From Pinus tabuliformis (Eukaryota > Streptophyta > Pinopsida > Pinales > Pinaceae): a stretch of DNA of 64,000 nt. Below are positions 58,937 to 64,000 of the stretch, in pieces. The stretch's first letter is position 1; each line of letters opens with the position of its first letter. The notes under the pieces are model-generated. The model saw only the letters and a list, made by a program, of their open reading frames with translations. It was not told where the DNA came from and did no database searches. The position numbers and the translations under genes are program-made. The DNA is taken from assembly GCA_031772625.1 (NCBI GenBank), contig CM062810.1:706216358-706280357 (forward strand). Reading direction: 5' to 3'.

Positions 58937-58941
58937 GCAGG

Positions 58942-59466
58942 CGCGTTGCACAACCCAAAAGGCAATACCCTGTAAGCAAATGTTCCCCACGGGTAGGTAA
59001 AAGTAGTTTTGTCCTAGTCTTCAGGGGCAATCTAAATTTGGTTGTAGCCATTGAAGCCATCCAGGAAAGAAAATAATTTCTTCCCTGCCAGTGTATCTAG
59101 GAACTAATCGATGAATGGAAGGGGAAAATGGTATTTTTGCATCGCTTTGTTGAGTTCTCCATAGTCAACACATATCTGCCACTTCCCATTCTTTTTGGGG
59201 ACCACTACTAATGGAGAAACCCATTTACTGTCAAATATAGGATAGATAAAATTCACATCTAATCATTTTTGAAGTTCTTCTTTAACAAAATCCTTTAGGT
59301 GAGGATTTAATCTACGTTGAGGTTGTCGAATGGGTCTTGCATCTTTTTCAGTGTAAATGTGGTGCATACATAGCTTAGGGTCAATCACTTCCATGCCTGG
59401 GTAATCCCAAGCAAATGATCCCTTTATATTTCCTAAGGACTTGAATACGTTTCTGTTGCTGGTCAT
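58942..59466 (-). pseudogene. Element D reverse transcriptase, first half
   Basis: The open 59263-59466 frame reads IKGSFAWDYPGMEVIDPKLC and PIRQPQRRLNPHLKDFVKEE. After a stop it continues FDSKWVSPLVVVPKKNGKWQ, ICVDYGELNKAMQKYHFPLP (first catalytic Asp region), FLDGFNGYNQI and DKTTFTYPWGTFAYRVLPFG, ending LCNAPA at the nested LTR. Stops include TAG in FID-FLD and in the ED-DKTT stretch. The FLDGFNGYNQI and VLPFGLCNAP wording is typical of Athila-type RT. Confidence 0.85.
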
Positions 59467-59581
59467 CGCTCAGGTTAATGTTAATGTTCAGGATCTTCCC
59501 TGGCTCGATTTCAATAGGTTTGCTATTATAGACAGTGGTTGTTGGTATTGGTTTGTCATTGATATCTCTCAGGGAATCTTC

Positions 59582-61140
59582 TTAAATTTCATTGTTAAGG
59601 ACTGCTTTAATCATGTGACATTTCAAACTAGACAGTATAGTAGGATGATTAATAAAAGTATTAATGACATCATCTTCTGTTTGGTTTTTAAATTCAAGGG
59701 CATTTGCCACAGTCAATGGTGACCGAATATTTTCTGTTAAATATGTTACAGGTTTCTTCCTAGTTTTTACAATGGTTAGGCTTGGTTGAGTAGGAGGGTA
59801 TAAGGCTATATTATTCACATCATTCCCTTTGGTGATGGTCATACTGCTTGTCTGGCAGCTGATATAAGCATCAACAGTTGCTAGCCAAGGCCTTCCTAAA
59901 ATTAAAGGATGTCCATCTAGCTGGTTCCTAGGGTTAATAATCAAAAAATCTGTCGGATATTCCCAAGTGTCTACAAAAACCATCACATCTGGTAATGTTC
60001 CTTCTAGCCTAATGACTGAGCGGTCAACAAGTTCCAGCAAGGTAGTTGTTGGTTCCAAGGTTGTGATGCCAAGTATTTCACAAGTTGTTGTTGTGAGAAT
60101 GTTAATGGCTACCCCTAAATCAACTAAAGCATTGGGAAAAGAGTAGCCATTTATCTGTACTGTGATAATGGGGTTTCCCGACTCTTCATATTTTACAGGT
60201 GTCTCTTTGCCTAGTAATAAATCAAACAAAGTCCCGACAACATGGATAGTTGGGGTTATTTTTGTTTGCCTCACAGACTTCTTTATACACAATTCTTTAA
60301 TAGTTTTGGCATATATTGGAATGTCTTGAATAGCCTGGAGGAGGGGTATTTTTATATAGATATTCTTGAGTTCACCAAGAATATCAAATTCGGGGTGTTC
60401 AATTGGGTGCGGTATCATCAGTCTTTCTGGGAATGGTGGGGAAGTAGTTATGATCTGTTTGGGAGTTTTCTGCCTGACTGTATCTTCCCCTTGTCGATCG
60501 TTTACAGTCAAAGGCTTATTTGGGTGTGGTTCTTCAGGTTGCATATTTTTATCCTTGTCTGGAGTGATTATGCATCCAGATCTTAACTTGAGTTCATTAC
60601 ACTCTCTCAACTCTGCTTCAGGGTCCAGACCCTCAATGATTTGTACTGACTGGATTGGTTTGTTGTTGGGATTTGGGTTGGGTTGGGCTGGGAGTTGTGG
60701 TCGTATATTAGATTGAGGATTCTGCTGCAACGTATAAGGTGCTAGTAAAGTAGGTTGAGACAAAGAAATCATCCCCATAGGATGGTTCTTGGATCTTTGC
60801 CAGTTTGATTACCAGTTCTGATTTTGTGAGGTGGAAGGGGACCATTGAGATGAATAGGGATTGTTCTGCCAGAATGGTGGAGGGTAAGAGGGATTTGACC
60901 AATTATTGTTTGGATTTGACTGGTTGAGCCAAGAAAATGTTTGAGGTGGCCAAGTAGAAAAACGTGGTTGGTTCTGCCATGTTGCCCCTGAATATTGCTA
61001 AGAATTATATTGCGAGGGAGGAAAGAACGAAGATGGATAGGTAGGCATACCTGTCTAACGTGATTTCCGTTGACGACACTGGTTCAGCAGATATACTGGT
61101 TCCACTTCTTCTTATGCTTCCTTGAAGACTGCTTTTAATC
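59582..61140 (-). pseudogene. Element D protease and post-gag linker
   Basis: The 398-codon frame 59582-60778 is intact. Its first part is Pro/Asn-rich (PAQPNPNPNNKPIQ), then FPERLMIPHPIEHPEFDILG and IPLLQAIQDIPIYAKTIKEL, the linker seen before protease in Athila elements. The active-site turn reads ALVDLGVAINIL (DLG, where Athila has DLGAS). PLILGRPWLATVDAYISCQT follows as in other retroviral-type proteases of this lineage. Upstream (60780-61139) the frame continues with Trp/Pro/Asn-rich text (FWQNNPYSSQWSPSTSQNQN) and a few stops up to the zinc knuckles, so gag and pol appear to share one polyprotein. The DLG-to-VA change may weaken activity. Confidence 0.8.
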
Positions 61141-62539
61141 CTGGGAGCGATGGGCAAATTTCCGTGGCATGCTCCTTAGTGCATATGGAACATGCCTGTA
61201 TCATATCTAGCGGGCATTCTTTATGATTGTGCTTTTTCTGCAACGGGGACAGAAAATAGCCAGGTTTTGTTATGCTTCGGCCTACTTTCATTTAGCTTGC
61301 ATGATATCCAATTGTGTCGTCAGGGTTCCCAAGATATCATTCTTGAAATATTCCAATAGATTGTTGATTTTGACTCTTGTAATGCTTCCTCCTGAGGATT
61401 TTCTATCTCTAGTGATCGCATCACGTCCGACTAGTTTCAACCTTGTATTGCCTCTAGAGCACCTGATGCACAAGTCTATAATATTGTCATAATCTTCTTG
61501 ATAAATATCACCCTTACCCATTATATTCAGTGTTTCTACCCATTGGTCTTTCACACCTTTAATCATTGTGGTTTTTAGAACATTATCAGGCAGATTCGCA
61601 TAAGGAGATGTTTGCAGATTATATTGGAAACGCTCCACATATTCTTCCAGAGTCTCGTTAGGCTTAGCTACCTTTTGAAAGATTTCATCTTTTAGTTTTC
61701 TAGTTCAGCAATAATCTTGGTATTTTTTAAGGAAGGATGTTTTCATCTGTTCCCAATCCTTGATGGTACCTCCACTAAGTCGCATAAACCAACGTAGGGC
61801 TACTCCCTTCAGAGTAGAGAGGAACAGTTTCAACTTCTGGGGGTCAGTGGTGTAATCATAACCCCTACATAGGACATCGAATTCGAGAAGGAATGCATCA
61901 GGATCTTCTAAAATTAGCCCATGAAAGGTATGAATATTCTGTAATGGAATAACTTTCATGGGGGCATTGATAGTTGTGTCTACAATAGGGTATTGTAATG
62001 TAGATGTCCAGGGCTATCGTTGATTATTGGCCATTTGGTCAAAAGTATGTCAATATTCTTCAGGGATCTCTGGAGCTGGAGAGTTGTTCCTAGGATGTCC
62101 AGAAGAGGCTGGAATGATTTTAACAATGCTACCTCGATCCAGAACACTGGGTTTCCTCTATTCAATCACTACCTCAGGAGATCTAGGTTCTGATGATTTA
62201 ATTTCAGGATTACCTATTTCTCCTTCTCCTTCATGGAGGTTGCAAGAATTCCCTTCTTGTGAAGGGTGTGCCTGTGAATTTTCAATATCTTGAAAAATCT
62301 GTTCAAACCCTTCAGTCTTACTGTGAATCTCAGCGTTAGCTACATATGGTGATCCTGTGGCCTGAAGGGAAATAGCAGGGTGTCTGGTAGCAATAGTTTG
62401 AGGTCCTACTGATGACTGAGACTCAACTTTTCTTATCATTTCGTTAAGAAAGGTTGATCGTCCAAGGCTCACCGGTCCCTTAGATTTTTCAGGTTTGGGG
62501 GGAGGAATTATATCTTCTTATGGTCTTTTCTTCTTAGTC
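61141..62539 (-). pseudogene. gag: Element D gag with two zinc knuckles
   Basis: The minus-strand frame starts MTKKKRP (ATG at 62539; a stop follows at once) and continues GPVSLGRSTFLNEMIRKVES. The capsid is in 61705-61959 (IHTFHGLILEDPDAFLLEFD, LSTLKGVALRWFMRLSGGTI) and 61288-61638 (MERFQYNLQTSPYANLPDNV, TLNIMGKGDIYQEDYDNIID). At 61240-61165 two knuckles follow: CPRCRKKHNHKEC (one A short in its A run, so shifted) and CSICTKEHATEIC, both CX2CX3HX4C. Then CPSLPGLKAVFKEA. Damage is limited to a handful of stops and one or two frameshifts. Confidence 0.85.
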
Positions 62540-62715
62540 ATTCATACAAAAATACAAACACTCATTTCTATCTTAAATTCCTATGCAATTCTGCTGGAAA
62601 GTGGGCAGAGGAGTGAACATTTTACTCGCTTGTTATGTAGGTTCTTACCTCCCATTTTTAATACCCAATTCTCTCTTAGCATAAAAACATCATTCTTTGT
62701 AAAATGGCAACACTC

Positions 62716-62733
62716 TCCCCGGCAACGGCGCAA
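62716..62733 (-). promoter_or_regulatory. tRNA-Asp primer-binding site of element D
   Basis: The plus strand reads TCCCCGGCAACGGCGCAA, matching the 3' end of plant tRNA-Asp (ending GGCGCCA) at 17 of 18 positions. It lies three bases from the LTR end at 62737, as a minus-strand PBS should. Confidence 0.9.
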
Positions 62734-62736
62734 AAA

Positions 62737-63024
62737 TGTTGGGTGCTAAAAGGTGTCTTTTAAAACTCCTAATTGCCTCACATTAATTATCTGGGTAAGT
62801 CTTTTTATTCCAAGAGTGTACACAATATGTGCAATCTATAAATACAGAGAGTAATGCTTTAAAATAAGTTATTAAATTCAATACAAGATTAAACGGATGC
62901 AATCATAAACCTCAAGCTTGTAACTTAAAGGAAATCATTCATCTAAGCCTCATGACTCTATCTCAAACAACACCGTAATTCAATCTTAATCAACCAAATT
63001 CAAATGACAATCAACCAAGAGCAC
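62737..63024 (-). mobile_element. Element D, 5' LTR remnant
   Basis: It matches 46425-46730 of the 3' LTR with scattered differences and is cut at AAGAGCAC by the chromovirus LTR. AGCAC (63020-63024) should be one copy of that insertion's target duplication. The rest of this LTR would lie past the window. Confidence 0.85.
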
Positions 63025-63357
63025 TGTTATGAAACCAACTCACAAAAAGATAGAAAAGAGAGATCCACGCCTTAGAATTCAGCCTCTTCGAGGGGGCAAC
63101 CTCCTTTATATTACATAAATGAACAATTCTTGGATGATACAAATGACAAAACCTCCTTTCTATATATAGGAGTCTAGGGAGTCACAATATAATCCAGCCG
63201 ACCTAACAATAATAATATAAAGCCACAAAAATAACAATAGAGGGATTCTATGGGGCACAGAAATAACAATATGGGGGTAATAGGGGCACAACAATATAAA
63301 TAAGGGGTATAACTACAATAGTAATGGGGTAATCACTAGTATTATAGGGACCCAACA
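63025..63357 (-). mobile_element. Chromovirus 3' LTR
   Basis: A 333-bp LTR on the minus strand: TGTTGGGTCC at 63357 down to TCATAACA at 63025. The TATA-like TATATATAG is at 63161-63169. A polypurine tract, GAAGGAGAGGGGCA on the minus strand, lies at 63358-63371. Confidence 0.8.
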
Positions 63358-63386
63358 TGCCCCTCTCCTTCAAAAAAGTGTTGTCC

Positions 63387-64000
63387 TCAACGCTTGAGTA
63401 GTTCTGGATACTTCTGCATAAAATTCTCATCCTCCCATGTGGAATCTTCAGCGGATAAGTTCTTCCACTTGATAAGATACTCTGAAATTGATCGATTTCG
63501 TAGCTGTCGAGTTCTTGTTTCTGTGACTGCTTCCGGTTCCAATATAATTTTTCCTTCCTCGTCAAGTTCTGGCAATATTGTTTGAATTGGGAGCTTGTCA
63601 CCTATAACCTTCTTTAAACATGAAACATGGAAAACTGGGTGCAATCGAGAAGCTGCAGGAAGCTCCAATTTGTATGCCATAGTACCAATCTTTTGCAACA
63701 CCTTGTACGGACCATAATACTTTGGTGATAATTTATTATCCTTCTTAGCTTGCTTTAGGGACATTTGCTTATATGGTTGTAGCCGTAGGAATACCCAATC
63801 ACCTACATCAAAACTTCTTTCACTGCGATGTTGATCTGCCTGTTGTTTCATTCTATTTTGTGCCAACACGAGGTTATCCTTTAAGAGTTGGAGGACTTGT
63901 TGTTGATGTTCGATGTGATGTTCCACTGCCTGAACCTTAGAATTTTCTCTTAAATATGATGTGATGGATGGTGGTTGATACCCATAAAGTGCCATAAATG
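63387..64000 (-). CDS. pol: Chromovirus integrase C-terminus with chromodomain (partial)
   Basis: An intact minus-strand frame running out of the window, ending with a stop at 63387. MALYGYQPPSITSYL is the integrase segment after the catalytic core. Next come a helix (EHHIEHQQQVLQLLKDNLVL), RSFDVGDWVFLRLQPYKQMS, GPYKVLQKIGTMAYKLELPA and LHPVFHVSCLKKVIG, the SH3-like C-terminal domain. The end, SISEYLIKWKNLSAEDSTWE plus a closing helix (YPELLKR), is a chromodomain, which binds modified histones and directs integration in chromoviruses. Which chromovirus clade is not resolved. It is the least damaged pol in the window, in keeping with its being the latest insertion at this site. Confidence 0.9.
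   Translation of the reverse strand, partial: FMALYGYQPPSITSYLRENSKVQAVEHHIEHQQQVLQLLKDNLVLAQNRMKQQADQHRSERSFDVGDWVFLRLQPYKQMSLKQAKKDNKLSPKYYGPYKVLQKIGTMAYKLELPAASRLHPVFHVSCLKKVIGDKLPIQTILPELDEEGKIILEPEAVTETRTRQLRNRSISEYLIKWKNLSAEDSTWEDENFMQKYPELLKR

Noticed and set aside
62716-62733. 3' end of a tRNA-Asp gene
   Set aside because: No cloverleaf upstream; the 18 bases sit at an LTR border and are a primer-binding site.

Overview
The window looks like intergenic heterochromatin of a large plant genome. The evidence is Ty3/gypsy elements of Athila-like and Tat-like type, a tRNA-Asp primer-binding site, a chromodomain integrase, a copia-type solo LTR and foldback/MITE elements. I see no intact host gene, tRNA, rRNA or CRISPR array. 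Species cannot be named from the sequence. Nearly all reading frames carry stops or frameshifts; the best preserved are a 504-codon frame at 47626-49140, a 398-codon frame at 59582-60778 and the integrase end at 63387-63995.

Layout. (A) 1-15212: a minus-strand element with very long LTRs (left copy 1 to about 5885, entering from outside the window; right copy 8637-15212) around a short gag-like interior (5886-8636). Each LTR copy carries a coiled-coil frame. The left LTR has a 1.4-kb internal tandem duplication, the interior carries a 193-bp snapback, and the right LTR is split by a 2.36-kb foldback element. (B) 15357-32879: a plus-strand Tat-like element with LTRs at both ends, gag, protease, RT, RNase H, split integrase, a second archaeal-type RNase H and a further downstream frame. 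A 2.2-kb solo LTR sits in its integrase and a 609-bp hairpin MITE in its 3' LTR. The 3' end is tandemly duplicated (32193-36395). (C) 36396-46424: old sequence with a copia-type solo LTR (38926-40458), a decayed Asp primer-binding site, a decayed plus-strand Athila-like gag-pol, a MITE relic and a fragment of the B family.

(D) 46425-63024: a younger minus-strand Athila-like element, about 11 kb inside once its nested LTR is removed. It holds LTRs, PBS, gag with two zinc knuckles, protease with DLG, RT with YMDD, integrase, a 35-bp palindromic minisatellite, and a long third open reading frame bearing an array of TQT motifs. A 4.04-kb solo LTR with perfect 5-bp target duplications interrupts its RT, and that LTR itself contains a coiled-coil frame. 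(E) 63025-64000: the 3' end of a minus-strand chromovirus inserted into the 5' LTR of D and continuing past the window.

Relative order read from nesting: the B-family fragment at 46196 is older than D; D is older than its solo LTR and older than chromovirus E; A is older than its foldback; B is older than its integrase LTR and its MITE. The points most worth a second look are the TQT-rich third ORF of D, the coiled-coil frames carried inside two different long-LTR families, the palindromic 35-bp array, and the hairpin elements whose insertion can be read against uninterrupted copies in the same window.
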